Part shown: positions 33,077-42,240 of the stretch, one piece after another
Layout of the letters: every line of letters begins with the position of its first letter
Position numbering within the stretch: the first letter of the stretch is position 1
Assembly: GCA_023393115.1 (NCBI GenBank)
Contig: JAEWMS010000024.1
Location: 9,637-73,636, forward strand
DNA: 64,000 nucleotides
Source: Bacillota bacterium
GTDB taxonomy: Bacteria; Bacillota; Clostridia; Acetivibrionales; DSM-1351
Direction of reading: 5' to 3'
Program-made: the position numbers and the translations under genes
The notes under the pieces: generated by a model
What the model saw: the letters and a program-made list of their open reading frames with translations, nothing else
Databases searched by the model: none
Told to the model about the DNA's origin: nothing

Positions 33077-33598
33077 ATGACAATTTTATTAAAGTATAAA
33101 CATAAAATAATTAAAGTTGTTTTTATCCTATATATTTTAGCTGTGCTATATATTACTCAATTCCCTTTACCTTTCGGTATAAAGTTCCATCTAGGGGATA
33201 TAAACTACAATTTTATACCATTCAATTTTTTAATTAAAAGGTACGAAGTTATTCAAGAGATTAATAGAGCTGGATATGACGTAAATAATTATATTATGTC
33301 TAATATAGAAATTGTAGTAAAGAGCTTTGGATATAATGTAGTTTTATTCTTGCCATTTGGTTTTATTCTACATTTACTTGACAAGAAAAATTGTTCTGCT
33401 ATTAGAGTTGCTGTTTTTAGCTTCATATTCTCACTATCAATTGAGTTGCTTCAACTATTAACCATGATAATTGCAATTGCTCCTGTAAGGGTATTTGATG
33501 TTGATGATATTATGGCTAATCTAATTGGAGGGGTTGTAGGTTATTGTTTGTTATTAATAATTAAAAAGTTTCAAAAAATTATGAAACTAAGTAGATAA
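33077..33598 (+). CDS. VanZ-family membrane protein
   Basis: 173 residues with four membrane spans (about 10-27, 84-101, 112-132, 145-163). The topology and motifs fit VanZ-like proteins: first span followed by an extracytoplasmic loop with P-F-N-F-L, the N-V-V-L-F-L-P-F-G-F motif in the second, S-I-E-L-L-Q-L in the third and the D-V-D-D-I-M-A-N-L-I-G-G motif in the fourth. VanZ-type proteins give low-level teicoplanin resistance in some hosts; most members are uncharacterised. RBS AGGTGAAAG lies upstream. Confidence 0.9.
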   Translation: MTILLKYKHKIIKVVFILYILAVLYITQFPLPFGIKFHLGDINYNFIPFNFLIKRYEVIQEINRAGYDVNNYIMSNIEIVVKSFGYNVVLFLPFGFILHLLDKKNCSAIRVAVFSFIFSLSIELLQLLTMIIAIAPVRVFDVDDIMANLIGGVVGYCLLLIIKKFQKIMKLSR

Positions 33599-33615
33599 TG
33601 TAACAGCATTAAACT

Positions 33616-33672
33616 GTAGGGGCTGTTGCAAAACTAACTAGGTGAGTTAGTTTTGTAGCAGCTCCTTTTTTG
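33616..33672 (+). terminator. Terminator after the VanZ gene
   Basis: GGGGCTG-TGCAAAACTAACT pairs with AGTTAGTTTTG-AGCAGCTCC, followed by TTTTTT. Confidence 0.8.
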
Positions 33673-33794
33673 ATCCGAAATAGTAAAATGCGGGTCCCGA
33701 AGGCCGACAAGTGTTGTATAATTAATTCCGTCAATATAAAAATATCCGACATAAGAATTATACCGAATTTGGCGGGTAATATAAATTAGTTTTG

Positions 33795-34021
33795 CTATTA
33801 ATTTTGAAGTGTTGATACCTGAAGATGATTCCGTACGACTGCTAAGCCAAATATTGGAGGGATTAAACTTCAAAAAGTTATATAAGCCCTACTCTTCCGC
33901 AGGAGGAAAACCACTTTCAAGAAACTCTGACAGTATTCCTATCAATCGTGAGATTACTGTGGAGCAGGCTATACAATTAGCAAAATTCCAGGGTTACAGA
34001 ATCAAGTCAGCTGCCGTATAA
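33795..34021 (+). pseudogene. N-terminal remnant of an IS1182-type transposase
   Basis: The frame from about 33800 reads IPEDDSVRLLSQILEGLNF and KLYKPYSSAGGKP, the conserved opening of IS1182-family transposases, then breaks into unrelated sequence (about 30 residues, to TAA 34019-34021). The remaining catalytic part is absent. No inverted terminal repeats or target duplication were seen. Its presence shows past insertion in this accessory stretch. Confidence 0.65.
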
Positions 34022-34304
34022 CTTTAATTTTGTCTACATATTCAATTTTTGAAGCCACCGAAAGACGGCTTGTTTGTTATGCCTTTAAGGATAGTGCCAA
34101 TCGCTAGTTTTCTTTTTCAACCTTTCCTCCGTATAAGACAGTTTCTACTACTTTCATATTTTAAATTAATATAAAATAAATTAAAAGTATCTAATACACA
34201 TGTCTTTTTTCCGCAACTTGATACCAATTATCTGCAACTTAGTTTATATAACTTGAAATAAAATATTACCGAGAATATTATAGAAATGAAATGGGGGTCA
34301 GATA

Positions 34305-34745
34305 ATGAAGATTAATATTCGGACCGACAGCAGCATATCAGAAACAGAGGTAAGTATTATCTGCAGCCAGCTTACACCGGAAATCGAAAGGCTTGTCTCT
34401 CTGGTAAGGGTCATGGATATGAAAATTACCGGGGAAAAAAGCGGTCAGATACATATTTTGGACATAAGTGAGATTCTATATATAGACACAGTGGATAAGA
34501 AGACATTTCTTTATACCAAAACTGAGGTTTATGAATCTTCCTTACGCTTATATGAGCTGGAAGCACAGTTGGACGGAACAGAATTTTTCAGGGCGAATAA
34601 GTCGTGCATTATCAATTTCGAACAGATAAAATCGTTGAAATCTGATATTGACGGCAGGATTTTGCTTACTATGAGCAACGGTGAGAAATTATACGTTTCC
34701 AGACAGTATGCACCATTTGTAAAAAGGAAACTGGGGGTGAGGTAG
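34305..34745 (+). CDS. LytTR DNA-binding domain regulator
   Basis: 146 residues. Residues 45-146 form a LytTR domain: ILDISEILYIDTVDKKTFLY, then LEAQLDGTEFFRANKSCIIN and the C-terminal V-S-R-Q-Y-A. There is no receiver domain; the first 40 residues are short and charged. It heads a compact cluster with a DUF3021 membrane protein and an ABC exporter (gaps of 2 bp and overlaps). LytTR-DUF3021 pairs are known as membrane-inhibited regulators, so the DUF3021 protein probably controls it. Confidence 0.93.
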   Translation: MKINIRTDSSISETEVSIICSQLTPEIERLVSLVRVMDMKITGEKSGQIHILDISEILYIDTVDKKTFLYTKTEVYESSLRLYELEAQLDGTEFFRANKSCIINFEQIKSLKSDIDGRILLTMSNGEKLYVSRQYAPFVKRKLGVR

Positions 34746-34747
34746 CA

Positions 34748-35245
34748 ATGGAAAAAAGATTTACAATATTTAATTTTTTCTCAGAAGCGATTATTATTTT
34801 TTCCATTATGGTAATCTGTATCGCATTTTCGGCAAAATTTTTTGGAAGTGATGCCGGAGAGATATCAACGCTTTATCAGTTTGGAAGAGACGGAATTGCA
34901 GTAGATACAATTTTTCAGTTTTTACTTGCTTCTCTGGCTATGGAAATTTCAAAGGTTCTTTGGTTTTCAGGTCGAATATTCAAAAACATGATGACATTTT
35001 GGAGAACTGTAGGTATGACATTATCGGTAATTCCGATTATAGCATTATTTGCCAGCGTGTTTTCCTGGTTTCCTCTTGATAATGTGAATGCCTGGTGCGG
35101 ATTCCTGATAACCTACGGAATTTTCTTCGGGTTAAGTCTATTGGCTATAACGCTGAAAATAAAGCTTGAAAATAAGAAAATTGACGAAGGCTTCAAAAAG
35201 TATCGTAAAGAACATGGATTGGAGGATGGGGATGAACAGTATTGA
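34748..35245 (+). CDS. DUF3021 membrane protein, partner of LytTR
   Basis: 165 residues with four membrane segments (about 10-28, 55-70, 80-105, 115-137) and a charged cytoplasmic C-terminus. Start follows GGGGGTGAGG of the upstream gene's end; the 3' end overlaps the ABC ATPase start by 14 bp. Family members are usually encoded right after a LytTR regulator and act as its membrane inhibitor. Confidence 0.88.
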   Translation: MEKRFTIFNFFSEAIIIFSIMVICIAFSAKFFGSDAGEISTLYQFGRDGIAVDTIFQFLLASLAMEISKVLWFSGRIFKNMMTFWRTVGMTLSVIPIIALFASVFSWFPLDNVNAWCGFLITYGIFFGLSLLAITLKIKLENKKIDEGFKKYRKEHGLEDGDEQY

Positions 35246-36077
35246 TGTCAGAAATTTGAATAAATCTTTCGGAGAGAAGGTCGTTCTGGATAATATAAGT
35301 CTTTCGGTGGGCTGCGGAGAACTCTTTGGCCTGCTTGGACCTTCGGGTGCAGGAAAGACTACCCTTATAAGAATATTAACCGGACAACTAAAATATCAGG
35401 GACGTGCAGAAGTATTAGGTGAGGACTGCAGCCGCCTGGGTAACGAAATATATGGGAAGGTCGGGATGGTCCTGGACAATTGCGGAGTGTATGAAAGACT
35501 CAGCTCCCTTGATAATATGAAACTATTTGCAAGAATATTCAGAGTCGATAATGAAACAATTTACTCAGTTATGAACAGGGTTGGCTTATCCAAAGCATTA
35601 AAAACCCCTGCCGGACGATTATCAAAGGGAATGAAACAGAGATTATTACTTGCAAGGGCAGTTTTACATAGCCCCAAAATACTTTTCCTTGATGAGCCTA
35701 CCAGCGGCTTGGACCCTGCAACAGCTGAAGAAATCCATCAATATCTCGTCGATCTTAAAAACAACGGAACAACAATTTTTCTTACAACTCACAACATGGA
35801 AGAGGCCTATAAGCTGTGTGATAACATTGTATTGTTGAACGAAGGAAAAATTGTGGAATACGGTGTGCCTGAAGAACTGTGCAGAAAACATAATAAGGAA
35901 AACGCGATTGAAATTATATTAAAGAATGGCGAGTCAGTCACACTCCCAAATAACGCCGGTTCTGCAGAGGAGATAGCCTCCTATTTCAGTGAGGAGAGGG
36001 TGGAAGCCATTCATTCCTCTGAGCCCAATCTTGAAACTGTATTTATGAAATTAACCGGAAGGGGTTTAAACGTATGA
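35232..36077 (+). CDS. ABC transporter ATP-binding protein
   Basis: 281 residues from ATG 35232 with GGAGG at 35221-35225; an upstream in-frame start would lie inside the DUF3021 gene. Walker A GPSGAGKTT, signature LSKGMKQR (degenerate LSGGQ), Walker B ILFLDEPTSGLDP and the switch histidine in TTHNMEEAYKL are present. It belongs to the drug/peptide exporter group (CcmA-like) and works with the next gene, which it overlaps by 4 bp. Confidence 0.94.
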   Translation: MNSIDVRNLNKSFGEKVVLDNISLSVGCGELFGLLGPSGAGKTTLIRILTGQLKYQGRAEVLGEDCSRLGNEIYGKVGMVLDNCGVYERLSSLDNMKLFARIFRVDNETIYSVMNRVGLSKALKTPAGRLSKGMKQRLLLARAVLHSPKILFLDEPTSGLDPATAEEIHQYLVDLKNNGTTIFLTTHNMEEAYKLCDNIVLLNEGKIVEYGVPEELCRKHNKENAIEIILKNGESVTLPNNAGSAEEIASYFSEERVEAIHSSEPNLETVFMKLTGRGLNV

Positions 36078-36763
36078 TTCAGATAAATCACATGACTGCA
36101 ATACTGGCTAAGAACTTTAAGGACGTTACAAGAAATTTTGAGGTACTGGTATTGTTTATTGTCTATCCTGTCGTCAGCTTTGTCATGTCTCAATCCTTAG
36201 GTGCCGAGATGATGACGTTTTTTATAGCGGTTTTTGCAACGATGCATTTCATATTTACACCTGTGGTTGTAACATCCAGTATGATTGCTGAAGAAAAATC
36301 CAAGAATACACTTCGTGTTCTAAGAATGTCAGGTATCTCATCTTTGGGATTTTTTCTTAGCACCGCAATATTTGTAATTCTATTAACTTGTATAACAGGA
36401 AGCTCTTTTATTTTTATGTCAGATCAAAGTTCTATGAATATCGGTTTGTTTTATTCAGCAGGAATATTCGGAAGTGTTACATCCATTCTGATAGGGATGA
36501 GCATTGGGTCTTACTCAAAGAGCCCCAGTGCAGCAAACGGTCTGGCAGTACCACTGGGCTTGATTTTCTCATTTCTACCCATGCTTTCTTATTTTAACAA
36601 GGGTCTGGAAAGCATATCTAAGTTTCTCTTTGGACAGCAGGTATCATACTTGATAGGTGGACAGAAATGGAATACAGAAGCAATTATTATATGTTTAATC
36701 AATCTGCTTATAGCCGCAGGGTTTTATGTATTTCTTTATAAGAGATCAAAGCTGGATGAGTAG
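36074..36763 (+). CDS. ABC-2 type transporter permease
   Basis: 229 residues with six membrane segments and an ABC-2 layout: after the first span EEKSKNTLRVLRMSG is the conserved cytoplasmic loop. It pairs with the ATPase just upstream. Cargo is unknown; with LytTR control, efflux of a peptide or drug is possible. Confidence 0.9.
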   Translation: MIQINHMTAILAKNFKDVTRNFEVLVLFIVYPVVSFVMSQSLGAEMMTFFIAVFATMHFIFTPVVVTSSMIAEEKSKNTLRVLRMSGISSLGFFLSTAIFVILLTCITGSSFIFMSDQSSMNIGLFYSAGIFGSVTSILIGMSIGSYSKSPSAANGLAVPLGLIFSFLPMLSYFNKGLESISKFLFGQQVSYLIGGQKWNTEAIIICLINLLIAAGFYVFLYKRSKLDE

Positions 36764-36892
36764 AATAAAGCTCATAATACATTGTGAAATAATGACATTA
36801 ATGCATTGTTGAAAATACAAATAAGTTAAAAGATCGTTCATCTATATGATATAATGTAAATAGTGTAAATAACTTACTTCGGAGAAGCGTAA

Positions 36893-37072
36893 ATGTATAC
36901 TGATAAAAAATTCAGCCTCATTGAAGTAGTTACTTTGATACGAAGCTGTTATGGAAAATTTAATAGTTTTCGTGTTAAGCTGGTGGGTGCGCAGAAGCTT
37001 TTTGAACTATTTCAGTTTTTACATAATTCAGTGAGAATTCTCACAATTCTTTCCAAAACTGAACTTGCTTAA
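36893..37072 (+). CDS. Possible 59-residue small protein
   Basis: ATG 36893 follows CGGAGAAGCG and the frame ends with TAA 37070-37072. A TATAAT box lies at 36850-36855, but a good -35 is absent. The product is basic with several aromatic residues (CYGKFNSFRVKLVG, LFELFQFLH) and is not recognised. It may be a remnant of a larger gene. Chance cannot be excluded. Confidence 0.35.
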   Translation: MYTDKKFSLIEVVTLIRSCYGKFNSFRVKLVGAQKLFELFQFLHNSVRILTILSKTELA

Positions 37073-37140
37073 GAAACATTTCTTAATGACACTAATTTTA
37101 TTTAGTTTAAATTTGTTCAGAATTGAGAGGGAGAATTACT

Positions 37141-37527
37141 ATGAATATAAAAATTACTCATGTTGCAGTGTATACTACCGATCTTGAAAGGTCCAGGGAT
37201 TACTACGTCAAATATTTCGGTGGTAAAAGTAACTCAATATATAGGAATACTAAAGGTTTTTCAAGCTACTTTGTTATGTTTGAAGGCGGAGCCAGCCTTG
37301 AGATAATGCACCATACCGAGCTGGAACAACGCTCGGTAATGGATAAGGTAAACGGTTGGAGTCATATTGCTTTTTCGGTTGGAGACAGCGAGACTGTTAG
37401 AAACCTTACAGAAAAAATTGTGTCGGACGGATATGAACTTTACAGTCCTCCAAGAGTGACAGGTGACGGTTATTTTGAAAGCTGTGTTGCCGACCCCGAC
37501 GGAAACCGCGTTGAAATAACTGAGTAG
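37141..37527 (+). CDS. VOC-family (glyoxalase-like) protein
   Basis: 128 residues from ATG 37141 (GAGAGGGAG upstream). The beta-alpha-beta-beta-beta pattern of the vicinal oxygen chelate fold appears twice: THVAVYTTDLERSRDYYVK with the first His, E in FEGGASLEIM, the second His in WSHIAFSVGD and the second E in DPDGNRVEITE. Metal ligands are complete. Substrate (methylglyoxal, fosfomycin and similar) is not determined by sequence. A terminator follows. Confidence 0.92.
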   Translation: MNIKITHVAVYTTDLERSRDYYVKYFGGKSNSIYRNTKGFSSYFVMFEGGASLEIMHHTELEQRSVMDKVNGWSHIAFSVGDSETVRNLTEKIVSDGYELYSPPRVTGDGYFESCVADPDGNRVEITE

Positions 37528-37567
37528 CATGACAAATTTTTGAAACAATGAAATAAAACTAATAGTA

Positions 37568-37617
37568 AAGGGGCAGGAAAACGCTCATAATTAAGAGCTT
37601 TTTATCTGCCCCTTTTT
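37568..37617 (+). terminator. Terminator after the VOC gene
   Basis: AAAGGGGCAG and CTGCCCCTTT pair across an inner hairpin, followed by TT. Confidence 0.8.
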
Positions 37618-37645
37618 AATTGAATCAAAAGTAAATTACTGTGAA

Positions 37646-38398
37646 TCAGAATATAATTTCTTGCCCGTCGTTTGGTATAAATACTACATCTTGAAGTCTG
37701 TTCTCCGAAACAAACTTACCAAGGGCTTCCCTTGTAAGTACGCAATGGTTCCAGGTCTCCATGTGGACAGCGACTATCTTGGAAGAAGGTACTTGCTCAT
37801 GGATTTTGGCTATATCCTTTATTCCCATGGTTATCGGCCTTCCGGTGGATAAGGTTGCTTCGCCGGCGTTACAGATTACTATATCTGGTTTATATTTCGC
37901 CAATACCTTCTTTGTCGCGGTGTAAAATACGCTATCGCCGGCAATGTATACTGAGGGCTCCTTGGGACCGCGCAACACGAAGCCCGACACAGGTGCAAGC
38001 TTCATAGCCACAACTCCGTAGCCGTGTCGGGCAGGGGTTCTGGCTATGAGGATGCCTTCCCATTCCAGCTGGTCGTCTACAACTGTAACCTTCTTAAAGC
38101 CGTGATTCATGAGGCATTCTCTGTCCTGGGGCTGACAGAATATCTGCTTATCCTTTGGTAGAAATTTAGCGGCCTTATCATCAAAGTGATCCCGATGAGT
38201 GTGGGTAATCAATATGGCATCACAGGAGGATAAAGTATCTAAAGGTACTGAAATCTCAACCAGAGGATTCCAACTCTGGTTTTCCACACCCTCAACTGGT
38301 TCAAGGCTCCCTTTCTCGGACAGAATAGGGTCAACCAGCAATGTCTTGTTATTAATCGAAAGCAGTATCGTTGCATGCCTTACTAATCTAAAGTTCAT
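37646..38398 (-). CDS. Metallo-beta-lactamase-fold hydrolase
   Basis: 250 residues, stand-alone MBL fold of the UlaG-like/YtkL group: RHATILL and the strand L-L-V-D-P-I-L-S at the N-terminus, the metal motif HTHRDHFD, later VYIAGDSVFY and the final H-M-E-T-W-N-H-C region. Acts on an unknown substrate in the cytoplasm. The ATG at 38398 follows GAAAGGAAG on the minus strand. Confidence 0.9.
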   Translation of the reverse strand: MNFRLVRHATILLSINNKTLLVDPILSEKGSLEPVEGVENQSWNPLVEISVPLDTLSSCDAILITHTHRDHFDDKAAKFLPKDKQIFCQPQDRECLMNHGFKKVTVVDDQLEWEGILIARTPARHGYGVVAMKLAPVSGFVLRGPKEPSVYIAGDSVFYTATKKVLAKYKPDIVICNAGEATLSTGRPITMGIKDIAKIHEQVPSSKIVAVHMETWNHCVLTREALGKFVSENRLQDVVFIPNDGQEIIF

Positions 38399-38601
38399 AT
38401 ATTTATCTTCCTTTCAATATGATATACTAAACACTATAAAATTTTCCAATATAATTATAGAGCAGATTGCACTTTAACGACTAAAGAGTTAAGGCTGTTA
38501 TACTTACATAATTCAAGAGTTGTTTTAGTAATACTAGAGCTTAATAATTTCAACTATTAGTTATGAGGTTGTAATTGCTAATTATTTGAGAGGTTGTATT
38601 T

Positions 38602-39015
38602 ATGTTTGATGAGACTGATATAGAAATTATCAAAATACTTCAAAATAACTCCAGAATTCAGCTTCAAGAGATAGGAAATCTGGTTCATTTGACTGGTCAG
38701 GCTGTCAGAAACAGGATTACCCGCCTTGAAAAGCTTGGTGTTATTGAAGGGTATACAATTAAAACCAATATGGCAAAGCTTGGACAACATTTAATTGCTT
38801 ACATAACTGTTTTTATGAAGTCAAATAACCATGCTGCCTTTCACAAATTTATCAATGATAATATTATGATTACCGAAGCCCACAGGATAAGCGGTGACGG
38901 CTGCTACAAACTAAAGGTGGAAGCAGCAGGACACCAACAGCTTGAAGAGCTTCTGGATGGTTTGCTGCAATACGGAAATTATAGATTAAATCTTTCAATC
39001 AACAGAATAAAGTAA
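38602..39015 (+). CDS. Lrp/AsnC family transcriptional regulator
   Basis: 137 residues: helix-turn-helix in ETDIEIIKILQNNSRIQLQE and LTGQAVRNRITRLEKLGVI (about 1-55), then the RAM ligand-binding domain starting IAYITVFMK with the G-D-G-C-Y-K turn. Such proteins sense amino acids and act as octamers. It is alone between the MBL hydrolase and the metG T-box, so its target may be elsewhere. Confidence 0.93.
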   Translation: MFDETDIEIIKILQNNSRIQLQEIGNLVHLTGQAVRNRITRLEKLGVIEGYTIKTNMAKLGQHLIAYITVFMKSNNHAAFHKFINDNIMITEAHRISGDGCYKLKVEAAGHQQLEELLDGLLQYGNYRLNLSINRIK

Positions 39016-39167
39016 GCATAGTTATTACTAAACATGCAAACCATATAAAACATACAAATCATAGTTCAAAATCACCAATAATACAATTGACATAAAGTTA
39101 CAGCAAGAATATAATATTAAAAGTATAATTGTTATATTAAATTGAAAGATTTAGTTATAATTAAAGA

Positions 39168-39538
39168 CTACGAAAAGAAGAGTAAGTACCGGAAACATTT
39201 ACAGAGAGTCCTGTTGCTGAGAGAGGATATAGCTTGAAAGTACTGAATATGGTCTTGGAGTTGCGCACCGAACACATTTCATATCCTATACGTCGTTATA
39301 TCAAAGACTTGGATATTTTGTGACAGGCTGCGACGGTTTTGCCCGTTATAGCGATAGAGTATAAGGTTGCCAGTTTACTTACCCTGACTAATTGCTTTAA
39401 GGGCAATAGGACATGAAAGTAAAAGGAGCCCGTACTTGATGAGATCCATACCGCGAGGTGTGGGTGAATTTGGAGTGGTAACGCGAAGTAATACTCTCGT
39501 CTCCGAAAATAATATTTTCGGAGACGAGAGTTTTTTTT
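39168..39538 (+). ncRNA. T-box leader, methionine specifier
   Basis: The leader has the AGTA near the start (39181-39184), a candidate specifier ATG at 39249-39251 preceding GAGTTGC and CCGAAC, the T-box AATTTGGAGTGGTAACGCG (39467-39485, pairing with the tRNA end), and a terminator with stem CTCTCGTCTCCG/CGGAGACGAGAG (39494-39530) followed by eight T. Uncharged tRNA-Met would stabilise the antiterminator and allow metG transcription. Confidence 0.93.
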
Positions 39539-39570
39539 ATTGTCGTGTAAAGTATAAATTTTTGATAGTT

Positions 39571-39625
39571 TCTTTTATTACTATTATTTTTAGCATACGC
39601 GATATGCGCGTGGATTGGAGATGTT
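39571..39625 (+). promoter_or_regulatory. Leader element, family B copy 2 (before metG)
   Basis: CTTTTATTACTATT then ACGCG-ATATG-CGCGT as a perfect 5-bp stem and GGATTGGAG ribosome site. TTGATA (39562) and TATTTT 17 bases later could be a second promoter inside it, independent of the T-box. Confidence 0.5.
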
Positions 39626-41272
39626 ATGAACGAATATAAAATACGGAATATATTAATCGGAGGAGCATGGCCCTATGCAAATGGTTCACTTCATATTGGC
39701 CGTGTATCTGCACTTATACCCGGAGACATTCTGGCAAGATACCACAGGGCAAAGGGTGATCGGGTTTTCTACGTTTCGGGAAGCGACTGCCATGGTACTC
39801 CTGTTGCCATTAGAGCAAAACAGGAGGGTAAAACTCCCGGGGAAATAAGTAATTACTATCATGAGGAGTTCCTGGAATGTTTCAATAGGCTGGGTTTTAC
39901 TTATGATTTATATGATAAAACTTCTTCTGACCAACACAAAAGCTTTGTGAAAGAATTTCATAGGACAATGTATGAAGGCCGTTATATATATGAAAAAAGT
40001 GTACCTCAGGCATTTTGTCCCAAATGCAGCGGCTTTTTAGCAGATAGATTTGTGGAAGGAAAGTGCCCCGAATGCGGACAGGAGGCCAGAGGTGATCAGT
40101 GCGATGCCTGCGGAAAAGTACTTGAACCTGAAATACTGAACAATCCAAGATGTTCTGTGTGCGGAACAACACCGGATTTTAGGGAAACAAACCACCTGTA
40201 TATTGCACTTTCCAAACTTGAAAAGGAGATTGACTCATATATAGATAGTCACCCGGAGTGGAGGAAAAACGCTGTAGCCTTTTCAAAAAAGTATATAAAT
40301 GAGGGTTTGCGGGACAGAGCGGTTACAAGGGATCTGGACTGGGGAATTGAGGTGCCCAGAGAAGGTTTTGATAGCAAGAAAATCTATATTTGGGCTGAAA
40401 ATGTTTTGGGATACCTGTCAGCGAGCCATCAGGCAGCTAAGGACAGAGAAGAGGAATTTAATGAATTATGGTTCGGCAGTAACTCAAAACACTATTATGT
40501 TCATGGAAAGGATAATATTCCGTTTCATTCAATTATACTGCCCGGGCTGCTGTTGGCAAACGGGAAGGGCTGGCGTCTGCCTGATGAAATAGTTTCCTGT
40601 GAATACCTGACTCTGGAGGGTAGAAAAATATCTACAAGCAAGAACTATGCTGTATGGGTAAAGGATATGCTTGAGAATTTTGATCCCGATTCAATAAGAT
40701 ATTTCCTAATAACAAACGGTCCCGAAAAAAGAGATACGGACTTTACCTGGAGAGAATATGTAAACAGCCACAACGGGGAATTACTGGGGGCTTACGGAAA
40801 CTTTGCAAATAGAAATCTTGCGTTTATAGTCAAGTATTATAACGGGATTGTACCGGCTGGAGAGCTCGAACAAGAAATATCATCAAGGCTGGAAGAATTA
40901 TATGAAGCAACCGGAACTAGGATTGAAAATGGTGCTTTTAAGGAGGCTCTTGACGGAGTATTTGAATTTGTCAGGTGGTCAAACAAATATTTCGATGCCA
41001 ATAAACCCTGGGAGACAAGGACAGCGGCACCTGAGAGTTGTGAAAATACGCTTTTTAACTGTGTACAGATAATAGCCAATCTGGCTGTGCTTTTAAAACC
41101 TTTTCTTCCATTTTCCTCTGAAAAAGTCCAGGGTTGGCTGGGGTTGAATGACAGCTGGAAAACACAGTTTGTTGCATCTGGCTACACTTTACCCGAAATT
41201 GGCATATTGTTTGAAAGGATCGATAAAGTCCGTGTTGATGAGGAAGTAGCAAAATTAAAGCTGCTGGTATAA
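39626..41272 (+). CDS. metG: Methionyl-tRNA synthetase
   Basis: 548 residues, class I synthetase. The HIGH region is ANGSLHIGRVSALIPGD, the zinc-binding insertion carries four CxxC knuckles (CPKC, CPEC, CDAC, CSVC, about 131-180), and the KMSKS signature is G-R-K-I-S-T-S-K. There is no C-terminal EMAP-type dimer domain. Start ATG 39626 after TTGGAG. Attaches methionine to tRNA-Met; regulated by the T-box leader upstream. A terminator (41273-41312) follows. Confidence 0.96.
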   Translation: MNEYKIRNILIGGAWPYANGSLHIGRVSALIPGDILARYHRAKGDRVFYVSGSDCHGTPVAIRAKQEGKTPGEISNYYHEEFLECFNRLGFTYDLYDKTSSDQHKSFVKEFHRTMYEGRYIYEKSVPQAFCPKCSGFLADRFVEGKCPECGQEARGDQCDACGKVLEPEILNNPRCSVCGTTPDFRETNHLYIALSKLEKEIDSYIDSHPEWRKNAVAFSKKYINEGLRDRAVTRDLDWGIEVPREGFDSKKIYIWAENVLGYLSASHQAAKDREEEFNELWFGSNSKHYYVHGKDNIPFHSIILPGLLLANGKGWRLPDEIVSCEYLTLEGRKISTSKNYAVWVKDMLENFDPDSIRYFLITNGPEKRDTDFTWREYVNSHNGELLGAYGNFANRNLAFIVKYYNGIVPAGELEQEISSRLEELYEATGTRIENGAFKEALDGVFEFVRWSNKYFDANKPWETRTAAPESCENTLFNCVQIIANLAVLLKPFLPFSSEKVQGWLGLNDSWKTQFVASGYTLPEIGILFERIDKVRVDEEVAKLKLLV

Positions 41273-41312
41273 AAAATCTCCCCTGGTGGGATACCCCCAC
41301 CAGGGGAGATTC
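41273..41312. terminator. Bidirectional terminator after metG
   Basis: AATCTCCCCTGGTGGG and CCCACCAGGGGAGATT form a perfect 16-bp stem; works also for the convergent MerR gene. Confidence 0.9.
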
Positions 41313-41320
41313 ACAATTGC

Positions 41321-42133
41321 TTACTTTATCTTTACAGGAACCTGAACTTCTGTCAGCCAGTCCTCCTGGCTGTCCTTATTCCATATACCATCGATATATG
41401 ACTCCCTTGGGAAGTCAATTACTTCGTAATTGTTGTCCTTAACCCATTCAAAAATGAAAATGTATGCATCACGCAGAGAGCTATAAGGTCCCTTGTGAAG
41501 TACACAAACGGCAGTTTCAACCTTATTGATTTTTTTAAACTTAAGCAATGAGGTGTCTTCTTTTATTTCTGTTACAGCTTGACATATTTCAACATCAATA
41601 TTTTTTTCTTTATATTCACCATCGTGATAAACATTAAAGCAGTAATCAGGAACCGCGCAGATACAGCCGACCCGTTCCATTTCCTTTGCCATCACATTCG
41701 GACAGAGGTGGAAAAAGTCCTGGTAGTTGCTAACCACCTGACGCATAGATGCAACTATAACCTCTGGTAGCTCTTTGATAACAGGTGTATACATGAATTT
41801 AATATCTCCTTTTAATATATTCGTATAATTTTGAATTTGAAGAAGCCTAAGCTGCTCATTTCTTATGTTTTGAGCTATTTCTCTTTCCTTAAGCTTCAGA
41901 TATAGTTCAGCAGTCTGAGGATTTGACAGAACGTCCTTGATCTCCATCAGGTTAAGCCCCATCTGCTTCAGAGTTAAAATTTTATGCATTGTAGGCAGTT
42001 GATTAGAAGTATAGTATCTGTAGCCTGTATATTTATCCACATGCTCGGGCTTCAACAGACCGATTTCATCATAGTGACGCAGAGCTTTTGTTGTTACCTT
42101 GTTTATTTGAGAAAATACTCCGATAGAATACAT
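41321..42133 (-). CDS. MerR family regulator with GyrI-like effector domain (BmrR type)
   Basis: 270 residues. N-terminal MerR DNA-binding domain: IGVFSQINKVTTKALRHYDE, then VDKYTGYRYYT, coiled-coil (about 75-110), and a C-terminal GyrI-like binding domain from 120 with A-V-C-V-L-H-K-G-P-Y-S-S-L. Proteins of this type bind lipophilic cations and activate multidrug efflux. The ABC exporter genes behind it on the same strand are likely targets. The ATG at 42133 has AGGAGGTGG upstream on the minus strand. Confidence 0.93.
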   Translation of the reverse strand: MYSIGVFSQINKVTTKALRHYDEIGLLKPEHVDKYTGYRYYTSNQLPTMHKILTLKQMGLNLMEIKDVLSNPQTAELYLKLKEREIAQNIRNEQLRLLQIQNYTNILKGDIKFMYTPVIKELPEVIVASMRQVVSNYQDFFHLCPNVMAKEMERVGCICAVPDYCFNVYHDGEYKEKNIDVEICQAVTEIKEDTSLLKFKKINKVETAVCVLHKGPYSSLRDAYIFIFEWVKDNNYEVIDFPRESYIDGIWNKDSQEDWLTEVQVPVKIK

Positions 42134-42240
42134 CTACCCACCTCCTGTTTTACTGAAAAAAATGTATACTTTGATTTTACCTCTAAACTGTTCCATTTGA
42201 AATAATATATCCCATTTGACTAACTAATCTTATTAAAGTA

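Noticed and set aside
39436..39639. Reading frame of 67 residues before metG
   Set aside because: It runs through the T-box antiterminator/terminator, so it is not coding.
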